From Parastagonospora avenae f. sp. tritici 18332-5 (lineage: Eukaryota; Ascomycota; Dothideomycetes; Pleosporales; Phaeosphaeriaceae), in the NCBI GenBank assembly GCA_022559985.1, contig JAFJTR010000019.1, forward strand, positions 1-64,000: a stretch of 64,000 nucleotides of DNA, given 5' to 3'. The translations under genes and the position numbers were made by a program. The notes beneath the pieces are model-generated. The model was not told the origin of the DNA. It saw only the letters and a list, made by a program, of their open reading frames with translations, and made no database searches. Of this stretch, positions 1 through 11,928 are shown one piece after another. The stretch's first letter is position 1. Each line of letters starts with the position of its first letter.

Positions 1-767
1 CCTCGTCCACGACTTTCACCGAGCCCACCTAAAGGCAGCGGGACCGCATAAAACGTTTGCAACGCTGACAGGCAAGCAGTCGTTGCTGGTAACGAAGCTG
101 GAGGGCTTACCTGAGGGCTAGTCCTGATTGACAAGTTTAACGGTCACGCGCTTGTCAACCAAGATGCCTCCGGTAACCTAACACTCCGCCCAGCAACTCT
201 GTGGCAACGACAACACCGGCGCGACAATGGACCAGGGCTACCTTGTAGACTGAGGGCTATACGCTACGCTCGGTTGACTTGGTGGTACGCCTAGTTGATC
301 ATTGCGAAGGTTGAGTCAAAGCCCACCTCGACGCTGACTAGACAGACTCGTACGAGTTACCAAAAGCCTCCACCGGGAGCTCCAGTCAGCCTCTATCGGG
401 AGCTAACGACACGAAGCCTCTACGAGGAGCAGTTACAATGAAGGAAAGGTAGACCTACGTAGCTTTCGCGAAACCGGTTAGAAAACGGATGCATACAAAA
501 AGACGATGGAACTGTCTTTTTCGGAGGGGGGGGGTAGTGTGATGGAACTCAAGTTCGAACCCACGCTCTCACCCTAAAATGGGACTAGCGCCGGGAGCTA
601 GTGACTAGCTCCTTGCCGGCCCAAACAACAAACTTTGAGAATCGATTAGAGATAGCTCTTCACGCAGTATCTCAACTTTAGAGGCAATCTATTACTTGAT
701 TCTCAACTCTCCTGTGTACGTGCCTTTACACACAAAGTCAAGCGTGATCCTACTCGCCTTCATCGCG
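1..767. other. No gene seen; likely part of the decayed retroelement
   Basis: No open frame here resembles a known protein. Around 361-440 a short motif, GCCTC followed by a few bases and GGAGC, occurs three times in degenerate form. Its position directly upstream of the Copia fragment suggests degraded retroelement sequence, but I cannot assign gag, integrase or an LTR. Confidence 0.3.
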
Positions 768-1320
768 ATGATCTTCCTCCTCCTCCACAACACTGGAAAG
801 AGCTTTAGCACTACCCACTCAGGAAGCAGTTTACAGCTGCTGCCTATACTGAATTTAACAACTGCTAGAACAAAGGTACTTTTGCAAGGCTAGATATTAC
901 AGCATTATATGCTAATAATGCTGTACCCTTAATATAGGTGTTTGCCTACAAGTTTAATTAACATAGATATCTTCTTAAGTATAAGGCACGCCTTATAGTG
1001 CAAGGAGATCTACAAGAGCAGTATGGAGAAACCTATGCAGCTACTCTAGCTGCACGCCTCTTCCGAGCTCTTATAGCACTTGCCTATTCTTTTAACTTAA
1101 AAGCTATGCAGTATAACGTGCTAAATATCTTTCTTAACGCTCTCCTGGATCGCTCTCTCTATATGAGAACTCCAGATAGCTTCTAGGACAAGTACGGTCA
1201 GACTCTGCATCTCCTACGAGCCCTCTATAGCCTGAAAGAAGCTCTACGCCTTTAGGCTATCTACTTCTAGGAATCACTTTAAAAGCTAGTTCTACATCCT
1301 GTCTAGGGATTTCTATGCCT
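768..1320 (+). mobile_element. Decayed Ty1/Copia reverse transcriptase fragment
   Basis: Read in one frame, this stretch matches the start of a Copia-type reverse transcriptase (RVT_2). It begins DLPPPPQHWKEL, passes NKGTF and VFAYKFN, then YLLKYKARLIVQGDLQEQYG, TYAATLAARLFRALIALAY and FLNALLDRSLYMRTPDSF, and ends near LHLLRALYSLKEA and AIYF. The frame is cut by at least seven stops, mostly TAG. Several sit where the family has Trp (NC-stop-NKG, LI-stop-VF, RL-stop-AIYF), which implies TGG to TAG; others sit where Gln or Glu is expected. Such G-to-A and C-to-T changes are what RIP leaves behind. Integrase, RNase H and LTRs are not recognisable, so this is an internal fragment of a dead element. 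Homology to fungal Copia pol is inferred from recognised motifs. Confidence 0.8.
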
Positions 1321-1834
1321 TTAGATGAACAACAGGTGTCACGAGAGGCAACGAGCAGGAACGTCAAAGCTCGCGGGGAAGCTCGATTGGTATACTACGT
1401 ACAGGTCTCAGGTGTAATACAAGACGTTGTGTGCAGAACAGAGCAAGGTACGGAGGCAGAAAGGAATATAAACAGGGGAAGGCTCGAGCGCGGACGCTAA
1501 GCCTACGTGGAGATAGTTAGGAGGCGCATCGGCGGTTCTGTGGTTGCCAATTATCGGAGCCTTTTGCAGAGCAGCACTGTGGAGTGCTGTAGAGTATAGT
1601 AGCCACCCGTGTAGTGTGTTACCGTCGAGTATAGTAGTCTGGGGTGTCAGGGTACGCCGCCGTGACAGGGAGTCAGGGTTAGGTTCATTCATGAATAATA
1701 CGTAGGAAGACCTCATATTGACGATGGAATTGAATCGTTTAGCCTCTTCATGAAAATGCTTTATGCTTAGCTCTAACGTCCAGGATCAATCTAGGGAGAA
1801 AGTTGGCCAAGTTGTCGAGCGAGACAATGATATA
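1321..1834. other. Intergenic, no gene seen
   Basis: It lies between the retroelement fragment and the 3' end of the CBM18 gene. It holds only short chance frames with no recognisable motif. Confidence 0.4.
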
Positions 1835-2577
1835 TTATTTACCTAGGATCAAAGTCACAGTCACGATCCTCAGAGAAGTAGATACAGATGTGACTGTAAA
1901 TGTAGTTGGCTGGATGAGTGTTGTCGTCGTGCCTGGAAGGCTAGTCGTCTGAGTGACGGTCGCCGTGATTGGCTGAGTGATTGTCTGAACGTCATGTCAG
2001 CAATGAGGCTTAGGTTTTACATGGGAGAATGCTTACTATGGGTTCCCCAGGGACGGTGACGGTCGTTGGATCGGCAGTCGTGGTGATGGTCAAGGGCGAG
2101 GTGACGGTGATGGACTCGGCAGGCACAGTAACAGTCGTGGGCGCTGTAACGGTGGTGACCTGTCCAGGGGCGGTGACGGTCGTTGCATCAGCGGCTGAAG
2201 TGATGGTGACAGTTGAGGCAGAGCAAGTGCCTGGTGGAGCGGGAGCAGACAAAGCGCTCGTCACCATGGTGGTGCGAGAGGGCGGTCCATAGCAGCTGCC
2301 AAAGTCCTTCTGACACTTCTTCGCAACATCGCAGTAATCCTTAGTGCTTCCACAGTATCTAGACGCTGTTAGTCTAAGGTCGGTAATCCAAAAGCCTGGA
2401 GCTGACATACCCGTACTGGGAGCAACAGTTGCCCCATTTGCTGCCCTGGCACGTTGCGCCTTCAAACTTCTCTCCGCAACGCGCATTCCATGAAACAGGC
2501 TGTTTTGACGCAGCTTCAACACCTAGGGTAGCGCAGAGCGCCATGAGAACAACCGATTTGAAGAGCATACTGAACAA
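1835..2577 (-). CDS. Secreted CBM18 chitin-binding protein with Thr/Val-rich tail
   Basis: Three exons (2577-2411, 2358-2037, 1984-1835) give 212 residues. Introns are 2359-2410 (GTATGT, CTAAC branch, TAG) and 1985-2036 (GTAAGC to CAG). Residues 1-20 form a signal peptide (MFSMLFKSVVLMALCATLGVE). A type-1 chitin-binding domain follows (RCGEKFEGATC, WGNCCSQYGY, CGSTKDYC, KKCQKDFGSC); the first intron splits the domain at the Tyr-Gly-Tyr and the splice restores QYGYCGSTKDYC. The rest is a low-complexity repeat of TVTVP/TVTAP-like units, probably an O-glycosylated wall stalk. The likely role is binding chitin outside the cell. A broken paralogue lies at 17619-19521. That copy continues past the Thr repeat into another domain which this gene lacks, so this gene may be shortened at its 3' end, beside the Copia fragment. 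A further intron at GTAAAT in the last codons is possible. Confidence 0.75.
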
Positions 2578-4968
2578 TTAAACTTGACTGATGTGGGAAT
2601 GCCGAGAATGGAGTCGCACTGAAGGGAAGACATTCTGAGCCTCCTCATATACTTCATGTCGGCGCGCGCACTTGTCATGATCCGGGCAGAGACTATTGAA
2701 ATCGTCTGATTTTGCGCTAAGACGGTCGGTGCGGTCGTAGTCCTGTTGCTCTTCTCTATCTTCAGATGTAGCGGTTCTCGAATCTCGACATCTTGCGGAG
2801 CTACCGGAGCTAGTAAAATTGTGGAGATTGTAACTTGCGGTGATGGAGACCAGCTTTGCCGATCAGGGTTAAGCTAGCTTGTGGAACGCCGGGCCATTTG
2901 CTTAGTTCAGGAACCAGAACCTGGTCCGAGGAAATACAAGCGAGGCTAGACGTTGTGGCGTCGAAATCACAGCTGAGGTATGATATCGATACAAAGGGGT
3001 GTTTGTCAGTGCTTGACGATGACATGGGCGTAAAAAAAACATGAGTTGATCCCAGTCTCAAGCATGAAGCTGTCGCGCATCTGCATTACACTGATACCGA
3101 TTTTGAAATCACGTCGGCTTCCATTGATGGGAGGGACGGGTCCGGGCCCTTTAAATCATGAGAGCGATCTTGATCAAAGGTCGGTGTTCTTAAAATAATT
3201 CTCGCTGCAGCGCTTTACGTTAGATTAGTTTGCGGCCTTGGGGTGTGGCAACTGCAGGCGGTATGATAATGATCAATCGCTAGTTGCATGTCTTGCGAGC
3301 TGTATCAAGATGAGGACTGAATTATGCAAACTAGTTCTAGGGTCTTGTAGTGCCAGACATTGGCAAATGTCTATACGGCCCATCGCTACTGGAGAATGAG
3401 GTTCCAAAAACACGAACATGCTGCCCATTCCTAACCCTGCGGAGCGGGAACTGAAGCCGAACTTCTCCTGCCGGTGTGCGCAGACGCGAAATATCTGTAT
3501 CAATCGGTGGCCGTTACTGCCATGTCGTGCGGGAACGGATGACCGTACCTTTCAGGAAGATCAAATGGGCAACGGTGTTGGGATGCCATGCCCATAATGC
3601 ATTGCGTTCGACTGACGGATTTGAGAACAGCTGTGTGCGTCGGGAGAGTCTTCAAAAGGGGGTTTGAACGTGAGTGCTCGTGGCTGGAAAAGCCGTTGAT
3701 ACTGGCGCGGGTCAAAATGGTTGAAACGCTTGTGGAGAAGATTGAATGTATCTGCCTTGACTGCCAATGGTGTGGAGATTGCCGGGGATACTGGAACGGT
3801 GTCGCGCTCACCAGATTCTCGATCTAAGGTTCACAGGAGCGTCCTTTGAGGGAATTACTCATTCATTGGGGCCCAGCAGTATTTTACAGGGTAACACGAG
3901 GCCTCCCGAGTACCTTCAAGTGTCTCGCCGCCATAACAGTGCCGGGAGCCAACATTACACGGTATGCAGCTGAGATGCAGCTAGCTACCGTGTTGGCGAT
4001 GTTCTGGCATTGTTGTTCGATTTTGAAAAGTTTCCTCACGAAGATCATCTCCCTGGGAATGTTGCATGTCGGAGTGCGAAACTTCCGTAATCATGCTCTC
4101 ATGTGAAAGTGGGGTACAATGTTGCGTGCGAGTGTCGTCACCTCAGAGGATAAACGCAACGGCGCATTGGGTGCGCAGGGTGCTCGGAGCCAAATATGGC
4201 AACGACCTGGAGATTAGTGTGCCTGGAGGCCGCTGACAATCTACTCTTACGTTTTACCAAGTTTTTTTGGTAGAATTCACGTGCACAGTCACTGCGCAAC
4301 CGTCCACGTAAGTAATGTCTTGGTTGGTTCTGGAACGAGAAGCCTACTGTTCGGTATTGACAAGCGAGATTTGTGGTTGAGCGTCAAGATCATTACCAGC
4401 TTCACCTTGCGATTTCTATTATGTCCTCTCCCGTCTTCCGCGCATTCTTCAGGTGTTGAACATCTTTAATTTCATTTCTAATAGGACGCTTTGGTCGCCT
4501 GTTACGATACTCGTCACTCTGAGTCCTTCGGTGCTGATTTCATAGCAGCTGACACCGCATTTGTGACATGCTCACTTGCGTGGGAAGGGAAGTTTCTCAT
4601 TTCAAAGACAAAGCAGATTTACTCGTCAGCCACAGATCAATTGAATAGCCAGGACCGCAATGCAAAAGCAACTCGCAGAATGCAAGTGAACTTCGTCATC
4701 AGATTCCATCAGCGACGACGCAACGATACCCGAAACTTTACTCCCGCGGAGAAGAAGAAAAGTAAATTACAAGCTCATAATTCGTTTCGATCCTCGCACG
4801 ACAGGGAGATTGGAATTCGCGATAGTGTAGCTCTTCGGGCCGATACGTACACATTCCCACAATGTAGGAATGCACACTTTCTGGATAGTCGCTATATAGT
4901 CAGAGACTTCCAGAGAATGCAAGGCAGGGAAACCAGGTTGCCTGTCACCGTGGCCGTCTGTGGATCCG
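2578..4968. other. Intergenic, about 2.4 kb, no supported gene
   Basis: Several frames of 60-195 codons occur on both strands (for example 3500-3811 minus and 4491-5078 plus). None has a recognisable domain, signal peptide or plausible splice partner. I treat the region as non-coding or as unrecognisable remnants. Confidence 0.4.
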
Positions 4969-7900
4969 ATGGCATCCTCAGCCTTGCAACATTCTCTATT
5001 CTGTGCTTTGTACTTTTCTCCAGTCGCTTTTGGCCTTCCCGGCCCATCAATCATCAACAGAGCGGAGGCAAGAATTGAAGTTTCTCAATCATTTGATGGC
5101 TCAGAAGACCTACAACAAGATATTGCTCTCGAACATAGACGCGATGTGCGGGCTAGGGCTATTGCAATTGTAAGATCACCGTGGTGAATTCACTCTTCCT
5201 TTTCATGTCGTGTTACTGCAAACGCCATCGCAGACGCATTGCCCGTATGGTAACGCGACAGAAGCTTTTCTGCATCAAAAGTCTTGACAGTTTATTAACA
5301 TCCCATCTTCCCCAGCTTCAAGAATATCGACTGACCGTACTCGCAGACGCCCAGCAACACATCGGTGACAGGATTCACTTATTCGGGGTGCTACAGTGAT
5401 GCCAGTAGTGAACTCGCAATTACGCCACTGTATCTCCTGAATGCTAAGAGCTATGTTTCGGCCTCTTCTATGACCTGGGCGGCATGTACTACATTCTGCG
5501 TCGGCTCTCAGTATGCAGGCATCAGCGGCGGCTCGACGTGTCGATGTGGTAACAATTTCACATATGCTTCCAGTCCTGCAGTCGATTTGCTTTGTGCCGC
5601 GACTTGTTCAGGAAACACGGCTCAGTCCTGTGGTGGAGTGAATCGACTTACCGTGTTCCGTAACTCGAATTATGGAAGCGGAGTCTTGTCTTCTATACTC
5701 CCTTCTGCGGCACTACCTCCAGTTGTACCGTCTCTTCAGGTGCCGACAACCCTTTTATCAATGGTATCATCGGCATCTGCGCTCCACAGCTCATCGGCCG
5801 CTGTGTTGCCTGAATTGCCAGCTGTCTCGTCCCCTCTGATACCTCTTGCACCATTGTCGTCACCAGGCGTTGTGTCAGGCCTCGCCCCGCTTCAAGTCTC
5901 GTCGCTTGCGTCAATACTTGCACCACCTTCAACGTTACCATCATCGGCCGTTCTTTTAGAATCGTCAGCTCCACAGATCGCATCTCCGTCAGTTTTAATT
6001 CCAACATCGCTATTGGCATTGGTACCCTCATCGCCACTTGCGGCTGCATTCTCAACACCGCCAATACCGGTAGCATCACTGCCGTCGTTGCCACCTGTGC
6101 AAATAGTACCGTCGCTCCCTCAGATATCACCGGCAAGCTCCATCATACCCAATGTGGCACCAGTGGTAGAATCAGTGCTCTTAGGTCTGCCTCAAGTAGC
6201 CTTGCCGTCGGTCAACTTGCAGAATCTGGTGCAATCTTCCATCTCTTTGCCACCAGTTTCAATTGCAAGCCTTGCCATAAGCGTGGGGAGTCCAGCATTG
6301 CCATCGTTTGGACTGCCGGCATCAAATGCTCTGCCGTCGAACGCTGTGCCGACCAATAAATTGCCAAACGCACTCCCTGTCTTAACCCTGCCAGGGCTAT
6401 CAGTAACGATATCTTCAATCGTTCCGCCTTCACTATCGAACGTGCCAGCGTTATTGCCGTTGATATTGCCATCTATTGCTACGCCAAGTGTAACCACAAC
6501 TCCGGGAGCTATTCCTCAAGTGCTTCCCCTAGCGGAGCTGCCATCACTGGCCCTACCTGAAATCATTTCCGCTTCTGCAATATCAATACCCGAGACTGTA
6601 CCAGAACTTCTCGGTGGGCCAAGTCTGCCAACATTGCTAGAAGCATCTGCGCTACCATCGATCGCAGCGCCCTCTCCGGGGGTCCCATCTGTGGCTCTTC
6701 CATCCGTGGCACTCCCATCCCTAGCGATTACAAGAGTCCCAGCCTCGCCCAGCCTCTCTGGAATCCAGCTTCCCTCAATTCCTGAGATCTCAGAATTGCC
6801 AGAGATAGCGGCTTTGCCCAGCTTGCCAACACTTCCAGGGAGTCTGCAAGAGTCAGCGATTTCTGAGGTGTCATCCTTGCCAAATCTGGCCGGTGTTTCA
6901 TCAATTACGCAACCTAGTGTGCCACTACCATCTTTGGTGTTGCCAAGTGACCCACTAGCAAATGTTCCAACGCTCGCAAACAATGTCGCTTTGTCAGAGA
7001 TTCCAGCACTGTCCGAGGTTCTGGGACTGCCGTCGATCTCACTTCCTTCCATCGGTTCGCCATCTCAGATCATTTCTGGTATCTCAGACCTGCCAAATGT
7101 ACCGAGCGCATTACCGCCGCTTACCTTGTTTGCCCCAGCTGAATTGCCAGCCGACTTATCCAGCGTTCCGACCGAACTACCGCTCTCTGCGTTACCAGAC
7201 CTCTCTGCATTGCCTTCCGTTAACCAGCCCAGTGTCCCAACACTTCCGATAGGTTCACTGCCAGATACACCGGGATTCCCAAAAATTGCACTTCCAGAGG
7301 CTCCAACAATTTCATCTCTCCCTTTTTTTGCCTCTCTGGCAGTCCCTCTGACCGACTTGCCGGCGGTAACCGAGTTGCCGTCTGAACTGCCATCTGAACT
7401 ACCAAGTGAGCTCCCAGAGCTGCCTCCGCTACCGAATGTCCCGGGATTGCCTTCAAACCCGGTATCAGATATACCAGCACTGCCATCAGCCACACTTCCA
7501 AGCGCAGTCCTTGCTACGTCGCTACCAGAATTGTCTGCACTTCCTTCACTTGAATTATCTGACAACTCTGTCCTACCAGTTGGCTCAGAGATCCTATCTG
7601 GTCTACCATCAGCAGAGCTGCCATCTATTGCTGTGCCACCGGTTGCGCTACCGTCTGAGCTTCCTAGCGAGCTTCCAGGTTTCCCCTCAGTATCCGATAT
7701 TCCTGAACTGCTTTCGGAGACACTCCCATCTGTGGCTTTACCAGATTTAAGTGTGCCGTCGGTTGCAGTACCGTTTGACCTACCAAGCCAATTCCCAAAT
7801 CTGTCCTCGGTTTCAGGTATCGCAGGTCTCCCGGAAGCATTGCCATCTCTGCCTGTGCCAAGCCCGAGTTTGCCGTCAGTCACGCTTCCAGCTGAGGTGC

Positions 7901-9249
7901 CCACTACACTGCCAGAGCTACCTGTGGTATCGGATGTCCTAGGGTTGTCCCCAATCGCGCAACTATCCCTAGATGTACCAGAAGCTCCTTCCGCTGTGCC
8001 TTCGCCATCAATCCCGAATCTAGACTTGCCATCGGTCTCACTGCCATTTGAGTTACCAAGCGGATTGCCGGGACTTCCCTCTGTATCAGATCTCCCCAAA
8101 TTGCCTTCGATTGCTCTGCCTTCTGTGGCTGTACCGGAAGTCTTATCAGCCTTGCCATCATTATCGGTACCCAACCTCAGTCCGCCGTCGGTTGTGCCTT
8201 CGCCTGACGTACCAAGCGAGCTACCAGGACTAAGCCCAGATGTACCAGAGTTGCCGCCAGTTACATTGCCTTCCCGGGCCGTCCCGGAAGTCCCATCAGC
8301 TCTCCCGTCTTTACCGGTGACTGACCTGGCTTTGCCACCGTTTGCGCTACCCGATACCCCAACAGCAGTACCTGATTTGGCAGCACTTCCATCTCTGGGA
8401 GTGCACAACCTTCCAGTGTTGACATCTTTGGCAATACCCGCGATCACCGAATTACCACCTGTCTCAGCACCGGATATCACAGGATTGTCGTCTTTGGAAG
8501 TACCCATTGCTCCAGCATCGCCATCTCTAGAAGTACCCGATATCGGGGCACTGCCATCTGTGGCCGTGCCTGAAGTTACAGTCCTGCCATCTATAGCAGC
8601 ACCCGACATTCCTTCATTGCTGTCTCTCGCAGTGCCCGATATTTCAGCATTACCTTCCCCAGCACTACCAGATGTCTCAGCCTCCTTGCCGACACTAGGT
8701 CTACCTATTGACGCACTTCCATCCGTTGCGATACCAAGTATTGCAGCAGGACTACCTTCGCTTGCCTTACCCGGGCCAGACCTTCCTTCTCTCGCCGCAC
8801 TAGCGATCCCAGCACTCCCTTCGCTGGGTCTACCATCAATCGCATTGCCTTCGATCCCAAATCCATTTCTCCCCGCGGGAATCCCCGGGGTCCCCATTCC
8901 CTTGTCCTCCGATCCCGAGATCTTCCCCACGCCCACACCCCGCCCTGGCATTATGGAGAACGGAGTGGTTCTCGAAAACTCCTATTCCTACGTCTTCTAC
9001 TCCTCGGGCATTGTCAAAGTCGCGAGCTCTTACCTCGTGCCTAGAGCCGGACAGTTCATCGGCTTCTTAGCGGATGATACGCTGGTTGGACTATTTGCTG
9101 ATGGTCTGCATATCGGAGAGCATGTCATTGCGTTCCCGGAAGCGTATGTAAAGTTACTTTTGAAGTACCGTCTTCAGGTCGCGCCGTTGGCTCTTTTGGA
9201 TAGCCTACTGCCTGATGATGATGATTCAGGGAAACGATGGATGCGGTGA
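4969..9249 (+). CDS. Large secreted WSC-domain protein with Leu-Pro-Ser repeats
   Basis: The long frame 5347-9249 (1,300 codons) starts with a WSC domain: FTYSGCYSD, then CTTFC, CRCGNNF, LLCAATCSGN and SCGGVNRLTVF, with the eight-cysteine pattern of wall-stress sensors and glucan-binding secreted proteins. The next roughly 1,080 residues are a degenerate repeat of Leu-Pro-Ser units such as LPSVALPS, LPELPS and VPSVALP, without cysteine. The C-terminal ~100 residues are non-repetitive (SYSYVFYSSGIVKVASSYL), acidic-basic at the end, with no obvious TM or GPI signal. No ATG opens the long frame. My best 5' exon is 4969-5169 (signal-peptide-like MASSALQHSLFCALYFSPVA), joined across a 177 bp intron (5170-5346, GTAAGA to CAG, CTGAC branch) in matching phase, giving 1,367 residues. 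That exon is uncertain; the WSC and repeat parts are not. It is probably a wall-associated stalk protein. Confidence 0.7.
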
Positions 9250-10344
9250 TTCGATGGAGGACGCTCATGCTCTTGCATCAGCTTTGGTCGTGGATTCGGA
9301 TCATGTAGATGCATGTTGATGGAGACTTTTTCATCCTCTTCACATACCGCAGTCACTTTGACATTTGAGTAACGCTTTACAAATTAGATACATCGTTCTA
9401 TTGCAATGCATCACATAGCAACATCATGTGCGTGTAAAAATGTTGTGGAAAGGATGTTGATGCATAATGTTGCTGGTTGAAGATTTGCTAACAGCTATGC
9501 ATGCCGCACTCTAGGATCGACAATACGGCACGGATAAGATACCAAATGCAGATTCACAAATAGCTGATGATTGCCTTGATCCTACCTTTTCCCTCCAGCT
9601 TTTAACACCGAACATGATATTTTACCAGTTTAAAAGGGCTTTACTACCAATTACTCATCCGTAATGCCCAGGAACACACTGGAAGTATTCAATGTGCCGC
9701 AGAACGCCCAAGGCTCACCAACGACTAGCAGATCCTGAGCCAAGGAATGATGCAATCTTGCTCCAGGGAAATACCATTGTCATTGACGATCTATCGTGTC
9801 AGGAATGTGTACAATACCCAGCACTCAATCGCGATTGGCGCTCTCAATACACGCTCAGGTGTTCCCACATCTCGATCCTCGCCGAAGCTCGCTCTGGGAA
9901 GCTTTCCTCATCAATGTAACCCCAGATGATACGTGGCAGCATCATGACTGATCAATTATCGCCATACATGCCAAACCACCCCCTCGGAACCCCCTAGCTC
10001 CATCCGGCCCTTCACCCACCCGCCGATCGTGGGGATATGGGGGGGATCTTATCAGCGATTGCCATGGGCATGGGTCGGCGAACATGCATTCTCGCTTCAT
10101 CTATATAATAGGTCGTCTGTTTGCTGTATTGGGGAGTCCGATAGTGCCGAGGGCATACAACGGTCAGGGTGATGTGGTGCAACCACATGCATGCTGCGTA
10201 AGCACAGGGATGGTGAATCACCCCGCACGAGGCTGAAGATGTGGTATTGAGGATAATTAAGGCTGGAAGGAGGGGAATGGTAATTATTTGATTATATCTG
10301 CATTATTGTTGAGAAGTAAACAAGCTACACTTGAACTTCTCACG
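9250..10344. promoter_or_regulatory. Intergenic region including the likely P450 promoter
   Basis: No gene is recognised. A TATA-like stretch (CTATATAATAG) lies near 10100, about 240 bp before the P450 start codon. Whether it is used is unknown. Confidence 0.3.
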
Positions 10345-11928
10345 ATGGCGCTTCAAGTTTACCTCATCGCGCTTTCATCCCTCATCATCCTCGCAGCAGT
10401 CCGACTATACCAATACAGCAAGCTCTCGTCCCGTCCTGCGAATTATCCTCCTGGACCCAAAACCGCCCCGTTTGTGGGCAACTTGCACCAGATCCCGATC
10501 AGTCGCCCAGAACTCAAGCTCACCGAGTACGCGCGTGAATTCGGAGCGATTACGGGTCTCAAGCTTGGATTTCAAAACCTCGTTGTTCTCAATACATGGC
10601 AAGCGGTGCGAGACCTTGTCGAGCAAAAGGGCACGATTTACTCGTCGAGGCCGTCTAATGCAGTCGTCGACATCGTTGTTCCGAAGGGCGAGAATCCTGC
10701 GCTTAGTCCTTATGGCGACTTATGGCGGAGTCAGCGAAAGCGCATTGTGGAGTATATTGGTGGTGAGCGGACCGATAAGATGAAGCCGGTGCAAGATGCA
10801 GAGTCGACGCAGATGATCTACGACATGATGAGCCGCCCGGAAGACTTTGAGCGGCACATCGATCGCAGCTTTGGTGCGGCGATCCTCGCGACGGTATTCG
10901 GGCAGCGTGGGAAGACCATGGACCCTGGTGGCAAGCTGGATGGTTTTTTCAAAGTCCAGGGTCAATGGACCGCATCGTTGGGTGCGACTGCATCTCCTCC
11001 ATTGAACAATTTTCCATTCCTGGGCAGCATACCCGACTGGCTGACGCCGTGGAAGGGATGGAAGGATAGAGCCTTACTCATCAAGAGAGAGCAGGAGCGA
11101 GTGTATGGTGGTCTTGTGGACGAGGCAAAAGAAAGATTGGCGAAAGGTGAAGAATCAGAGTGCTTTGTGGTCACAGTCCTAAAGACTCGGGAGAAAGAGC
11201 AGTACACTGACAACGGTCTGGCACACTTGTCGGGCGTGCTACTCGAAGGGGGTGCAGAGACATCCGCAAGCTCGGTAATGGTCTTTATTTTGGCCATGGC
11301 CGCGTTCCCAGATGTATTGGCCAAGGTACAGGAAGAAGTCGATCGCGTCTGTGAAACATCGCGGATGCCAGGGAAAGACGACATTGCCAGCCTACCATAT
11401 GTTAAGGCTGTCATGCTAGAGGTGCTCCGGTGGAGGCCCATCATACCACTGGGTGTTCCGCACAACACAATGAGTGAAGACACCTCTGGAAGCTACACAA
11501 TACCAGCCGATACTGACATCATTGTCAACGCCTGGCGAATCAACCATGACGAATCGTTCTACGATGAGCATGAAAAGTTCAATCCCGAACGGTACATGCA
11601 AGATGAATATGGACGAGGTGCATTTGCACGTATGCAAGACATGAAAGGCCGACGACTGAATTATACATTCGGTGCAGGCCGCCGTGTATGCCCAGGTCAG
11701 AGGTTCGCTGAGAATAGCTTGATGATGCATTACGCAAAATTGGCATGGGCGTTTGACATCAAACCCATGGGAGCATTGCCTGTGGAGAACTGGAACAATT
11801 GGACGGATGGCCTGGTTATCCGACCGAAGGACTTGCAGGTGAGGTTCGAGCTACGAGACGGTAGGAAAGAGACCATTGAGCAAGCATGGTTGGAGGCGGA
11901 CGATTTTCTGAGGCAGTTCGAAGTCTAA
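10345..11928 (+). CDS. Cytochrome P450 monooxygenase, intronless
   Basis: This single exon encodes 527 residues. The first ATG is at 10345; the open frame continues upstream without another ATG. The N-terminus has a hydrophobic ER anchor (VYLIALSSLIILAAVRLY) and a proline hinge (YPPGPKTAPFVGNLH). The I-helix motif is GGAETS (Glu305, Thr306), the K-helix is EVLR (359-362), then NPERYM, and the heme loop is FGAGRRVCPGQR with the iron-ligand Cys449. The pattern is that of microsomal E-class group I fungal P450s, similar in style to the O-methylsterigmatocystin oxidoreductase-like group. The substrate cannot be told. It would need NADPH-P450 reductase. No polyketide synthase, NRPS or terpene cyclase is nearby, so there is no sign of a metabolite cluster. 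The gene is complete, with no broken motif. Confidence 0.93.
   Translation: MALQVYLIALSSLIILAAVRLYQYSKLSSRPANYPPGPKTAPFVGNLHQIPISRPELKLTEYAREFGAITGLKLGFQNLVVLNTWQAVRDLVEQKGTIYSSRPSNAVVDIVVPKGENPALSPYGDLWRSQRKRIVEYIGGERTDKMKPVQDAESTQMIYDMMSRPEDFERHIDRSFGAAILATVFGQRGKTMDPGGKLDGFFKVQGQWTASLGATASPPLNNFPFLGSIPDWLTPWKGWKDRALLIKREQERVYGGLVDEAKERLAKGEESECFVVTVLKTREKEQYTDNGLAHLSGVLLEGGAETSASSVMVFILAMAAFPDVLAKVQEEVDRVCETSRMPGKDDIASLPYVKAVMLEVLRWRPIIPLGVPHNTMSEDTSGSYTIPADTDIIVNAWRINHDESFYDEHEKFNPERYMQDEYGRGAFARMQDMKGRRLNYTFGAGRRVCPGQRFAENSLMMHYAKLAWAFDIKPMGALPVENWNNWTDGLVIRPKDLQVRFELRDGRKETIEQAWLEADDFLRQFEV

Noticed and set aside
545..575. tRNA-like B box (AAGTTCGAACCC)
   Set aside because: No A box or foldable cloverleaf lies at the right distance upstream.
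2029..2292. Plus-strand Val/Thr-rich frame of 87 codons
   Set aside because: It is the reverse complement of the Thr/Val repeat in the minus-strand CBM18 gene.
7065..8951. Minus-strand frame of 628 codons across the WSC gene
   Set aside because: It mirrors the Leu-Pro-Ser repeat of the plus-strand gene; its Gly/Ser-rich reading has no domain, and the plus frame has a WSC domain and a longer run.
10962..11483. Minus-strand frame of 173 codons in the P450 gene
   Set aside because: The plus strand carries all P450 motifs in order; the antisense frame has none.
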